DNA of 20,398 nucleotides from a virus: positions 1 to 20,398 of the IMG/VR virus record IMGVR_UViG_3300007539_000304. One strand, written 5' to 3'. Both the position numbers and the translations under genes were made by a program. The notes under the pieces were generated by a model. It worked only from the letters and a program-made list of their open reading frames with translations. It did no database searches and was not told the origin of the DNA. Positions 7,138-15,382 of the stretch are shown piece by piece (positions within the stretch are counted from its first letter, which is position 1; every line of letters begins with the position of its first letter).

Positions 7138-7731
7138 CCTCTTATACCAGAACGATAGGACAAATCTTTCACTGTCCTTCACTTCGCTGACATAATGAAG
7201 GAGTTGGGAGTTGGAGAACACGACTAGTTTACCTGTTTCTGGTCGGACATCATACTTCTCAAACAAAGTGTGACCACCCGTAAAGTCCTCATTCAAGTAA
7301 AGCATCGCAGCGAATACATCTGGGTTGTGGACGTTATTATCATCCACATGCGGATTCATATATGTCCCAACAGGCCAACGAACTACACCCACATAATCGA
7401 GTTCTATCTCACTGTCAAATGATTTGCATAACTTTGTGACTGCATGAACTACAGTCTTAAAAAGTTCATTATCATCAACTTCAATTGTAGTGGGATCGAC
7501 ATTTCCCCCGAGATAAATTGCCCCATAGTTACCATCGGGTTCTGGAACATCCATTCCTTTTGCCAATGATTCATCTGGATTAGAGGTATCAACAGTGGTC
7601 AAAAAAGTATCACCACCTCTATGCTCATCTCCATATGGCATCTCATCTTTATTTTTCTTCGCTAGTTTAACGAATGGTTCACAAAGAAAAGGATCGAGAA
7701 ACTTTTCTTCAACATAAATCAGTTTTTTCAT
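7117..7731 (-). CDS. 2-oxoglutarate/Fe(II)-dependent oxygenase (prolyl-4-hydroxylase-like) in the structural operon
   Basis: This 204-residue protein carries H128-x-D130 (MNPHVDDNN), H179 (SQLLHYVSEV) and R189 (SERFVLSFWYK). A GGHTLF strand and LYLNEDF match the prolyl-4-hydroxylase-type 2OG-Fe(II) fold. It probably hydroxylates a protein or small molecule; the target is unknown. Its ATG overlaps the stop of the tail-fibre-like gene by 4 nt, so it is translationally coupled to late structural genes, unlike the two other oxygenases, which lie in the sigma70-driven operon. That placement makes a virion protein a plausible substrate, but this is inference. Confidence 0.9.
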   Translation of the reverse strand: MKKLIYVEEKFLDPFLCEPFVKLAKKNKDEMPYGDEHRGGDTFLTTVDTSNPDESLAKGMDVPEPDGNYGAIYLGGNVDPTTIEVDDNELFKTVVHAVTKLCKSFDSEIELDYVGVVRWPVGTYMNPHVDDNNVHNPDVFAAMLYLNEDFTGGHTLFEKYDVRPETGKLVVFSNSQLLHYVSEVKDSERFVLSFWYKRLTPPSD

Positions 7732-8549
7732 CTAGTCTTTGTATTCTGTTCTGTTGCGTAGTCGGGATCCTTATAATTTCTCTCATCTTCTGGGATAGTG
7801 TGATGATTAGGATCTGGATAATCTTCACAAGTTTCTCCCTTATATTCTACGATAAGTGGATTGATATCCTTTCTTTCAGCATAGATGTGGAAGAAACAAT
7901 CAATAGGCATGTTACCTTTTGATTGGAGATATACACGCTCATCATCCCATCTCTTGATAATTATATCTTGATGAGATCCGATTGGTTGCAACTGAACGGT
8001 AATACTATCTTCATGCACAAGATCTTTCCAATAGTATGGAAGTTCGATAACTTTTGAATTAGTAATTCGACCACGATGATAAACACCAACTTCAGGTCCC
8101 TCAATACATGCATATCTAAGACGATATCCTTCTCTTGATGGGTGCTTCAGATCGAATGGTTTTGGTCTAGCATCTGCTGACGAAAATCTAGCAGCCAATC
8201 TTCCTTTATTATCACAGTCAACTTTTCCTGTGACATAAACGTCACCGTCAACATAAAGACTATCGACGGTGCCACCACCCGTCACATATAGAGCATTGGC
8301 GGTTCCATCATCACCATCAATTCTTTCGTTACCACGAATATGAACTGAGCGAGGCGGATTGTTTGAATCACTATTCTTATCTCTACCCACCATCAAAGTT
8401 GCTTCTACTTCACCTGGTGGTGTACCTAGAACGACTGGTGCCTCAATATATGCAGATCCACGAATCTCTTTCTCACCAGTGCCAAGAAGTTTTGGATCTC
8501 CTACGCCGACAAAAAGTCTCTTGCCAATGGCAACGTCATCAAATTGCAT
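7728..8549 (-). CDS. Short-tail-fibre-like virion protein
   Basis: The protein has 273 residues from the ATG at 8549, chosen because TGAGGAACAACTAATG supplies a Shine-Dalgarno (GAGGAA) 8 nt upstream and avoids a 68-nt overlap with the previous gene. The first half (residues 30-125) is low-complexity beta-strand sequence (RSVHIRGNE, ALYVTGGGTVDSLYVDGDVYVTG), typical of fibre shafts. The second half has KPFDLKHPSREGYRLRYACI then EGPEVGVYHRGR and ELPYYWKDLV-EDSITVQLQPIG. This conserved head domain is one I associate with cyanophage tail-fibre and structural proteins. The acidic, Pro-rich tail is probably disordered. It is expected at the baseplate surface. Confidence 0.78.
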   Translation of the reverse strand: MQFDDVAIGKRLFVGVGDPKLLGTGEKEIRGSAYIEAPVVLGTPPGEVEATLMVGRDKNSDSNNPPRSVHIRGNERIDGDDGTANALYVTGGGTVDSLYVDGDVYVTGKVDCDNKGRLAARFSSADARPKPFDLKHPSREGYRLRYACIEGPEVGVYHRGRITNSKVIELPYYWKDLVHEDSITVQLQPIGSHQDIIIKRWDDERVYLQSKGNMPIDCFFHIYAERKDINPLIVEYKGETCEDYPDPNHHTIPEDERNYKDPDYATEQNTKTR

Positions 8550-8559
8550 TAGTTGTTCC

Positions 8560-9150
8560 TCAGTTGTTTTCGGATTCTGCCGTACTTGCGTACTTAGATT
8601 TTCTGATCTTTGCTGCTCCAGTTGCACATGCTGCTAGACCACCATATAGATCTAAGATAGCATTTCCAACGATCTTACATGTTCCAGAAGAGAAAAACTT
8701 TGCCGATGTACCGGCATTGACTTCTACGTTCTTGGATTCAATCTGGATTCTTTCGTTTGATTTAAGAGTAATAACTCCATTCTGGTTATCATTACCCTTG
8801 GCAATAAACTCAATGTTTTCTGCCTGAAACTTAATTCTACCACGAGTTGCACTAAAAATTATATCCCCGTTGATACACTCCACATAAAATGCGGGCATAC
8901 CGTCAACAGGATCACTTATAACATCGTCACCACACTTGATTTGATAAGTTCCTGGACATCTATTGATAGTACCACCTTTTCTTCCTTGTTCTTGATTGCC
9001 AGTAGCATCCATCGTCATAAAATGACGAGGATCATATCCACTTCTCAGTTGCACAGCAGAGAGCTGATTATCTTCGTGAATGTGACCGAACTTTAGATCA
9101 CCATCACGATTTCCGTATCGGATAGTGTGATAATTCTTCCTTTTTGCCAT
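8560..9150 (-). CDS. Virion structural protein with beta-helix-like C-terminus
   Basis: The protein has 196 residues and begins MAKRKNYHTIRYGNRDGDLKFG. The C-terminal half has regularly spaced short strands (GVITLKSNERIQIESKNVEVNAG, SAKFFSSGTCKIVG, AILDLYGG), like the triple beta-helix spike of gp5 or VgrG proteins. It follows the gp5-like gene with a one-base TAATG overlap. One reading is that the spike part of gp5 is encoded here as a separate protein, or that this is a gp5-associated structural protein. No enzymatic motif is visible. Confidence 0.68.
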   Translation of the reverse strand: MAKRKNYHTIRYGNRDGDLKFGHIHEDNQLSAVQLRSGYDPRHFMTMDATGNQEQGRKGGTINRCPGTYQIKCGDDVISDPVDGMPAFYVECINGDIIFSATRGRIKFQAENIEFIAKGNDNQNGVITLKSNERIQIESKNVEVNAGTSAKFFSSGTCKIVGNAILDLYGGLAACATGAAKIRKSKYASTAESENN

Positions 9151-11597
9151 TAGTGCTTACCGACGCAATCAACAATACTAATAATTCTGTCACCTTCTTG
9201 TGCTGCAAGCAGTTCTTCTTCTGTTGCATCACCGATTCTATTTACACACAATACAGGATTCAATTCTGCATTATAACCTGTAGTAGTTTCTATACGAATA
9301 TCAGGTCTCTCTTTGTATCCTGTTCCAGTTGTAATGACATCGATACGTTCGATAACTCCAAACGGACCAACGACAGGTTTGGCAACAGCACCAAGATCAG
9401 GTGTAATTGTAATTGTATCACCTGAGGAGTAATTTATTCCACCATTTGATACATAAATCTCGCAAAGATACAGAACTGCTGGATATTGATCAGATGTGGT
9501 GCTTGGTTCTGTTGGTAAAGAACCTCTACCTGTGGTTGCCGTAGTTCCTGGAGCAAGTGGATCACCTGGTTCTGGTGGACAACCTGGAGCAGTTACTGAC
9601 TTATCTTCAATAGCGACAAATTCAGGTTGACCTGGGAACTTAACAGTATCACCAATCTTAATATCAATTACTTCTCCCTCATCATATGGCGTATCATATG
9701 TGCCATCCAGTCTAAACACTGTCGTTTGACATTTATCTGCCCAAACTCGACCATCACCACCCTGATCGCCGTTAGGTGTGGGAAGATATCCAAAACCAGG
9801 TTCTATAACAACGGCACCAACAACACCAATCTGAGTATCTGCAGGCAGACCCATATCTTCTAAAGCGCCAGGTTCACCAAAGCCTGGTCCCACTGTTCTG
9901 CCATCATCAGATGGAACAAAAACGGGTGTTACACCATCATCTTCAAATACAATATTACCTTCTTCGTCTTCTTTGGGTACAACTACACCCATGATTGGTT
10001 TAACTACTGCACCCTTTCCTTTGCCACAAGAATCTTCTAGGGCAATTATTGGTTCTTTCTTAAATCCAAATCCACTTGCAATAATATCGAGACCAAGAAC
10101 ATCACCAGTTGCACTAACAACAGCATTGGCAAGTGATCCACCACCACCCATACCGTAGATTGATACGTTTGGTGGTCCACATGCAAAAGGTCCAGAGAAG
10201 CATCCTTGTGCTCCTGCAATCAAACCACCAAGATTAGGCAGTCCGCCGAACAAATCACTGAGATCCATATTAAGAATGGACTCAAACATCTTTGAAAACT
10301 TTTTAACATTATTAAAGATGCTATCTACATTCAGTTTAATCTTTGGTACTGGAGATCCAGCGAATGCACCCCATGCTTTTCCACCACCACAAGTAAGATC
10401 CTCTTCACATGTTGGGAATCCTTTTAAGAAACCTTCTACGAATCCAAGAACACTATCTCCAATATCAAATGCTACTCCAATCGCAGCTTCAATTGGTCTG
10501 ATAGCAAGGTTGAGTCCTTTATTAATAACACCACTAATTGCTCCAGTGATAGCACCAATAATATTTTCAACAAGACATGATGCAACATTAATAACTTTAT
10601 CTAAAATGCCCTGCAAGGCATTTCTAACTGTGTTGAGCAGGTTACCAATAATATTATTAAACAAACATGCCACCAAATCATTTGCTTTTTCAACCTTAAT
10701 CTTAAGATCAGGTCTAGCGTTTGGAAGTAAGTTGTAATAAGTATCTTTGAATAAGTTGTTTAGTTTTTCTGTAGTATTCTTACGAATACCATCGACCATT
10801 TCTTTATAGAATTTGGTAATATCTGCAGATGCAGCACCAACTTTCATTGAAATATAGTCAGAGACTCCCATCTGAGTGCCCTTAAAATTGATGGGCTTGA
10901 TGATAGAGTTCTCCCAGGTCTTTGCCGTTTTCTTTGCCTTTTCAATATCTTTAATAAGGTTTTTGATAGTAATACCAATACCTTCTAATTCAACCTTTTC
11001 ACACTTTGACTGAATGGGATTCGTCACCTGAGCATCTTCTTCAGTCTCCACATCATCCATGGAGGTTCTCAGAGTTGATGCAGCAGAAGCACCCTCCATC
11101 GCTGAAGGATCGCCGTTAGCAGGCGTAGGAGAACCACTAGGTGTGATTGCATAAAAAGGCACCCCTTGACCGCCAGCAAACCCACTGAAGGGTTCAAACG
11201 GAGCAACGGGTACAGTTGTCGATAGTTTAGTTTGATCTTGGTTTGCGAAGCATCCCATAATGACAGGATCTTCCATGTCACTACCATCACGGTAGAAACC
11301 GACAACATATGCACCCTGTCTTAGGTTTGAAGATTGCCAACTAGAGGCATGACCAGAACCAGCGGTGACGGGATATAGCACTTCAGCCATATCCAGTTTT
11401 TCGTCTGGAATATCACCAGTATCTCGACCAAATATCCTTACTCTATAACGAGATCCCCATCCTTTGAGGTCTCCATAATCTTTCCACTTCTCTCTAGTCT
11501 CGTTGTCACGCCAAGTCAGGTCGTCAACGATCTGTCCGAACCACCAATAAAGTGGTTCATTGGTAATGTTTTCGGCGTTGAACAACTGATTGGGCAT
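9150..11597 (-). CDS. 5: Baseplate hub protein, gp5-like (OB-fold, no lysozyme domain)
   Basis: The 815-residue protein opens with the gp5/VgrG OB-fold: YRVRIFGRDTGDIPDEKLDM (51-70), AEVLYPVTAGSG (71-82), then GAYVVGFYRDGSDMEDPVIMG (95-115). No T4-type lysozyme domain is recognisable after it. Residues 210-440 are instead helical, with a long hydrophobic stretch (NNIIGNLLNTVRNALQGIL, ENIIGAITGAISGVINKG). The C-terminal third is Gly/Pro-rich and carries repeats of an I-x-V-x-x-x-G-x-GY type (VVIEPGFGYLP, YVSNGGINYSSGD, VITTGTGYKERPDI). These are related to segments in the giant protein at 1-4826. In T4, gp5 forms the central spike and binds gp27, and a gp27-like gene lies two genes upstream. 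Start and stop both overlap neighbours by one base (TAATG). Confidence 0.83.
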   Translation of the reverse strand: MPNQLFNAENITNEPLYWWFGQIVDDLTWRDNETREKWKDYGDLKGWGSRYRVRIFGRDTGDIPDEKLDMAEVLYPVTAGSGHASSWQSSNLRQGAYVVGFYRDGSDMEDPVIMGCFANQDQTKLSTTVPVAPFEPFSGFAGGQGVPFYAITPSGSPTPANGDPSAMEGASAASTLRTSMDDVETEEDAQVTNPIQSKCEKVELEGIGITIKNLIKDIEKAKKTAKTWENSIIKPINFKGTQMGVSDYISMKVGAASADITKFYKEMVDGIRKNTTEKLNNLFKDTYYNLLPNARPDLKIKVEKANDLVACLFNNIIGNLLNTVRNALQGILDKVINVASCLVENIIGAITGAISGVINKGLNLAIRPIEAAIGVAFDIGDSVLGFVEGFLKGFPTCEEDLTCGGGKAWGAFAGSPVPKIKLNVDSIFNNVKKFSKMFESILNMDLSDLFGGLPNLGGLIAGAQGCFSGPFACGPPNVSIYGMGGGGSLANAVVSATGDVLGLDIIASGFGFKKEPIIALEDSCGKGKGAVVKPIMGVVVPKEDEEGNIVFEDDGVTPVFVPSDDGRTVGPGFGEPGALEDMGLPADTQIGVVGAVVIEPGFGYLPTPNGDQGGDGRVWADKCQTTVFRLDGTYDTPYDEGEVIDIKIGDTVKFPGQPEFVAIEDKSVTAPGCPPEPGDPLAPGTTATTGRGSLPTEPSTTSDQYPAVLYLCEIYVSNGGINYSSGDTITITPDLGAVAKPVVGPFGVIERIDVITTGTGYKERPDIRIETTTGYNAELNPVLCVNRIGDATEEELLAAQEGDRIISIVDCVGKH

Positions 11598-11824
11598 TAG
11601 TTATCGTGGGTTTTACACTCTGGTGCGCCAGGTTCTACTTCACAAAACAATTCCAGTGGACTTGGATCGTGGTGATCGCCTGCTTCGATTTCGTCTTTGT
11701 GGTTTTTTGCGTAAATTTCTAATTCACGCAGTTCTTCTTCAACATGACGACGCTGTTGAGGAGATGTTGTGGGATCTTGAAGGATTTCTTTATCCTTCGC
11801 GATATGGGCTTCGATGTTTTCCAT
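11597..11824 (-). CDS. cp12: CP12-domain protein (Calvin-cycle inhibitor)
   Basis: The 75-residue protein ends DPSPLELFCEVEPGAPECKT plus HDN, the C-terminal CP12 signature with C61 and C70 eight residues apart (compare the usual C-x8-C ending in YDN). CP12 holds GAPDH and phosphoribulokinase in an inactive complex and so shuts down the Calvin cycle. Cyanophage-borne CP12 is a known auxiliary metabolic gene thought to divert NADPH and carbon to the pentose phosphate pathway. The N-terminal Cys pair of plant and cyanobacterial CP12 is missing, as in cyanophage copies I recall. It sits 4 nt after the gp27-like gene, and its stop overlaps the gp5-like start (TAATG). It is thus co-transcribed with baseplate genes and probably expressed late. 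Confidence 0.85.
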   Translation of the reverse strand: MENIEAHIAKDKEILQDPTTSPQQRRHVEEELRELEIYAKNHKDEIEAGDHHDPSPLELFCEVEPGAPECKTHDN

Positions 11825-11828
11825 AAGG

Positions 11829-13115
11829 TTAGAATGGTTTACGTCCGATTGATTCTCGCACTAAGTTCAGTTTAGTAAATGATTTATTAGTAGTAATCAA
11901 ATGGCACATATCTACTATCATATATAGACCACTTTTCTTCTGGCTCACTAGAGATGTTGATTTTTCTGAAACCTCAGGAAAATCACAATGTACGATATCT
12001 CCTGCTCTCAAACTAAAATCTCCAGCAATTGTGATGGAAAGTTTTGTTGTGAAGAGTTGATTATACCTCATGAATGACTGACGAATGATGCTATCAATGT
12101 CATAGTCATCTTCTCTAGCATTCTTGAGTTGATCTTCCAGATCTTTTCCTGGAGGAAGAACTCCCTTCTTATCATACTTAACTACCAATCGACTAGATTT
12201 TGACTGAAGGTCAACATCAGATGCAATTTTAGGAAACTCTTTGCCTCCCATTGTTTCTTCATTCTGTTGATCTTTGCTGTCTGCTTCGTTATCTCTTGGT
12301 TTGTTATCGTATAGATTTGTCGCTCTCAGAGTGGTCTTGAAAATAGATCCTGTAACCAGGGATTGTTCTACGTCTACATTACTACTAAACGAACTTGCTA
12401 AAATCTTAGCATCGTATTCGTCGGGAAGCAACGTACTATTAGTATACACAAACTTTTTCTTCACGTCTTCTTCAAATAACTTATCGATGGATCTGAACTG
12501 ATATCCATCAGATGTTTCATAGAAAAAATATCCAGCACTTTTCACCCCTTGTGGCACAGATCTCTTTGCCAACCAATGACACTTATAGAATGGTTTTGCT
12601 ACTCTACCCAAGAAACTCAGAGTATTTTGCGTATCATCAACTGTTACTTCCTTGGGACTTTTTAATACATCACTAACAATCTTTTTTACAGAATCCGACA
12701 ATAAACCATCATATCTCTTACTAACACGGTTTTCTACGAGTTCATTATCTTGACACTCTTTGGACCACAGATCTAATGTATATTGAACTTTGTTTGCCTC
12801 TTCAGTAACATTGCGAATACTTTTTACACGAAACTGATTATCATCTTCAAACTTTAAAGTGTTCTCATAATTATCTGAGATATTAAGATGAACCTTTTCG
12901 CCACCAGTCAAATTGGCACCATCAGAATCCATTGATGACGCAGGATTATCTCCACCACCAGTTTCAACAACCATCATTGATGCTCTGACAGTATTATCTA
13001 AGATACTTTCAAAGTATTGTAGTTGCACCGTTCCATGAGAGAGATCAATAGGATCTCCATAGTTCGAATAAACTTCAAACTTACCAATATTTCCTGTCTC
13101 AGCTGTCTTTGTCAT
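11829..13115 (-). CDS. 27: Baseplate hub protein, gp27-like
   Basis: The protein has 428 residues, near the size of T4 gp27 (391). It begins MTKTAETGNIGKFEVYSNYG, then HGTVQLQYFESILDNTVRAS and VHLNISDNYENTLKFEDD, the first hub tube-like beta-domain. A CHWLAKRSVP segment and SAGYFFYETSDGYQFRSIDKLF are features common to hub proteins of contractile tails. The late segment (LSITIAGDFSLRAGDIVHCD) is a typical return strand pair. In T4, a gp27 trimer adapts the threefold gp5 spike to the sixfold tube; here CP12 is the only gene between the two. The start overlaps the upstream gene by 4 nt (ATGA). Assignment rests on fold-like pattern and position, not close identity. Confidence 0.78.
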   Translation of the reverse strand: MTKTAETGNIGKFEVYSNYGDPIDLSHGTVQLQYFESILDNTVRASMMVVETGGGDNPASSMDSDGANLTGGEKVHLNISDNYENTLKFEDDNQFRVKSIRNVTEEANKVQYTLDLWSKECQDNELVENRVSKRYDGLLSDSVKKIVSDVLKSPKEVTVDDTQNTLSFLGRVAKPFYKCHWLAKRSVPQGVKSAGYFFYETSDGYQFRSIDKLFEEDVKKKFVYTNSTLLPDEYDAKILASSFSSNVDVEQSLVTGSIFKTTLRATNLYDNKPRDNEADSKDQQNEETMGGKEFPKIASDVDLQSKSSRLVVKYDKKGVLPPGKDLEDQLKNAREDDYDIDSIIRQSFMRYNQLFTTKLSITIAGDFSLRAGDIVHCDFPEVSEKSTSLVSQKKSGLYMIVDMCHLITTNKSFTKLNLVRESIGRKPF

Positions 13116-15382
13116 CCGATTTTACTTCTCAGTGGAGGTGTGGAGTATGCCAGATCTATTGACTGTGGGAAGTTGATATTGTCTTCACCAGATGCAGGTT
13201 CCCTAATATATCTATCTAACAAAAAGATAGTTGATTTTCCATCAGCATATGATGGATATTGTGCAAGATCTGGTATCTGTGCAGACGCTTTCAAAGGTTT
13301 TGTTTGAAGAGGAGTCTGATAAGGTGCTGTGGGAATAGTTAACCCAGGTGGTGGTGTGACTGGTGCGGTCGCCTGTGGCGGTAGTTTCAGATAATCCTCT
13401 GGTTTAACTGTATCAAACTCACTTCTACCAGTTCCAAATGGAGCATCTATAGCATACTTGGAAAGAGGGTCTACATGACCCAAAAGTTTGTATCCATCCC
13501 AAGCCTTACCAGTCTCCCAGTGTAGATGAGGTCCACTAGTTCTACCTGTCATACCAACAATACCAATAACATCACCTTTTCTGACAGATGTGATGCGAGC
13601 AGTATCTCTCAAGTGAGCATATAGGTGAACGTTACCTTTATCATCCTTAAAGACTAAGAAATTACCCCATCCATCTTTATCAAATCCAGAATCAATAACC
13701 TCACCATCTGTCAGTGCTCTTACTTCAGATCCTAAAGGTGCTGCAATATCAACACCTTTATGAGTTCTGAACAGTCCACGTTTTTCTCCAAAAACACCAG
13801 TGACTCTTAAACCTTCAATAGGTGTTGGTGGTTTGTATACAAATGATTGTCCTCCAAGACCAGAGATAATTCTCCGAATCCTTTGCATATGAGGATTATC
13901 GGGATTGAAGTCTCCAATTTTGTCTTTTTGATATAAGTAGTCTCCCATCTTATATCCATTATAAAAGATTTCTGCTGCTTCTTCAGAATCTTTAGATGTT
14001 AATAACTGTTGTCTAACTTTCAAAGGGGTAGTATCAATGAGCATCTCCATCTGAGCATCAAGACTCATAGGATCTTTACCTTTACGAATAATAAATTCTT
14101 GAATCTTTTCCCATGTTTCTTCAGGCCAACCAGCGATACCATATCTCCTTCTAGCTGGATCTTCAAATCCTGGATCAAGATCACTAAGTCTGATCAAATT
14201 TGCAACCACACCAAGTCCACCAGATTTTCCATATGATGCTTTCAAAATTTGCATTTGTGAAACAACTCTGGTCTGGGTTCCTTGCGTAGGTTGAATTGAA
14301 GGAGAATACGATTGAGTTCTTGCTACACCCTTTGCAATTTCAGCATTGATTTCACTGAAAATAGCATCAACTCTAGACTGAGTTTTGAATTTTAGTGATT
14401 GTGCATATGCTTTCATCACCGTCTCAATATCCATTCCTTCATTAGAACGGACAAGGGAGATAATTTGATTTGCAAAGTTATCATATAACCTTGCTGACGG
14501 TTTTTGACCCATCGCGATATCAACACCGGCACCCATAATGGGTCCAAGACCACCAATTTTTTTCAGTGCTTTAGCACTATTCATCAAAGATCTTAGAGGA
14601 TTTCTTTTCTTAAGATCCTCAGGATTTGAAAAAAGTTTTTCAATAGTTGGTTTTCCACCAACATCAAGACCGGGTTCAGATTTGCGTGGTTGAGTAATAA
14701 TAACTGGTTTATCTCTATTGACACGAATGCGTCTTGTTACTTTACCTTTATATCTCTTGTCACCAACAAGTCCACCACTACTTTTTGTAGGGACTGGTTC
14801 CTCTTTATAAGCATCAGCACTGAAGACACCAAGAGTCAATGCGGAGTTGGTGAAATCTTTCACACCCTCCATGAACTTATCATAACCCTTTCTAAATTCG
14901 GGTCCAAGACTACTTTCAAGTCCCTGAGAAATCTGATCATTTAGATCATATGCACCTTTAATAAAGGACGCAGTAAAATCAATAGTCGAAATCAGAACAT
15001 CTGATGCAACATTGATACCATCTTTAAGGACGGGAAGAAGTTTGTCCATCTCCTTCAAACTTTCGCTATGCTTTCCAAACATGTATCCAAGGAAAGTATA
15101 TCCGATGAAAGTTTTTACAGTATCAAACAGACCTGTAGATGGTAGTAGATTTTTCTTATCTACCTTCTTAGCTTCCTTTTTCTTTTCTAATTTGTCTTCT
15201 CTTAATTTTCTGTCTTTATTCTCCTCATCCTTTCTCTTTACAACGATTTCTTTCTTCTTCTCTTTGATTCTATCTGCAAATACTTTTTTTGCATCAACAA
15301 CTTTCTTGGATGCGACTACAAGCGCACCACCCTTTCCAGTTTGACCTGCTGCTGGAAGTAACTTTGCTGCTGAAATTGCCAT
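13112..15382 (-). CDS. Tail protein with M23 endopeptidase domain and degenerate tail-lysozyme-like region
   Basis: This 756-residue protein has three parts. Residues 1-80 are highly charged and Lys-rich (probable coiled coil). A hydrophobic stretch follows (FDTVKTFIGYTFLGYMFG, 86-103). Residues 375-480 (GLGVVANLIRLSDLDPGF, RRYGIAGWPEETWEKIQEFI, EEAAEIFYNGYK) resemble the phage tail-lysozyme fold, but the position expected for the catalytic Glu is L399. Residues 525-640 form an M23/LytM peptidase with H541-x3-D545 (HKGVD), H590 (LYAHL) and H619-x-H621 (PHLHWE), so the zinc site is intact. A Pro-rich linker follows. It would cut peptidoglycan cross-links during DNA entry, replacing the lysozyme absent from gp5. 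It overlaps the tape-measure gene by one base and the gp27-like gene by four. Confidence 0.87.
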   Translation of the reverse strand: MAISAAKLLPAAGQTGKGGALVVASKKVVDAKKVFADRIKEKKKEIVVKRKDEENKDRKLREDKLEKKKEAKKVDKKNLLPSTGLFDTVKTFIGYTFLGYMFGKHSESLKEMDKLLPVLKDGINVASDVLISTIDFTASFIKGAYDLNDQISQGLESSLGPEFRKGYDKFMEGVKDFTNSALTLGVFSADAYKEEPVPTKSSGGLVGDKRYKGKVTRRIRVNRDKPVIITQPRKSEPGLDVGGKPTIEKLFSNPEDLKKRNPLRSLMNSAKALKKIGGLGPIMGAGVDIAMGQKPSARLYDNFANQIISLVRSNEGMDIETVMKAYAQSLKFKTQSRVDAIFSEINAEIAKGVARTQSYSPSIQPTQGTQTRVVSQMQILKASYGKSGGLGVVANLIRLSDLDPGFEDPARRRYGIAGWPEETWEKIQEFIIRKGKDPMSLDAQMEMLIDTTPLKVRQQLLTSKDSEEAAEIFYNGYKMGDYLYQKDKIGDFNPDNPHMQRIRRIISGLGGQSFVYKPPTPIEGLRVTGVFGEKRGLFRTHKGVDIAAPLGSEVRALTDGEVIDSGFDKDGWGNFLVFKDDKGNVHLYAHLRDTARITSVRKGDVIGIVGMTGRTSGPHLHWETGKAWDGYKLLGHVDPLSKYAIDAPFGTGRSEFDTVKPEDYLKLPPQATAPVTPPPGLTIPTAPYQTPLQTKPLKASAQIPDLAQYPSYADGKSTIFLLDRYIREPASGEDNINFPQSIDLAYSTPPLRSKIG

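Noticed and set aside
8550-8627. Upstream start of the short-tail-fibre-like gene at 8627
   Set aside because: It would overlap the preceding gene by 68 nt; the ATG at 8549 has a proper GAGGAA Shine-Dalgarno directly after the previous stop.
8363-8827. 154-codon plus-strand frame
   Set aside because: Antisense to two coupled virion genes with clear protein signatures; no conserved motif or start signal.
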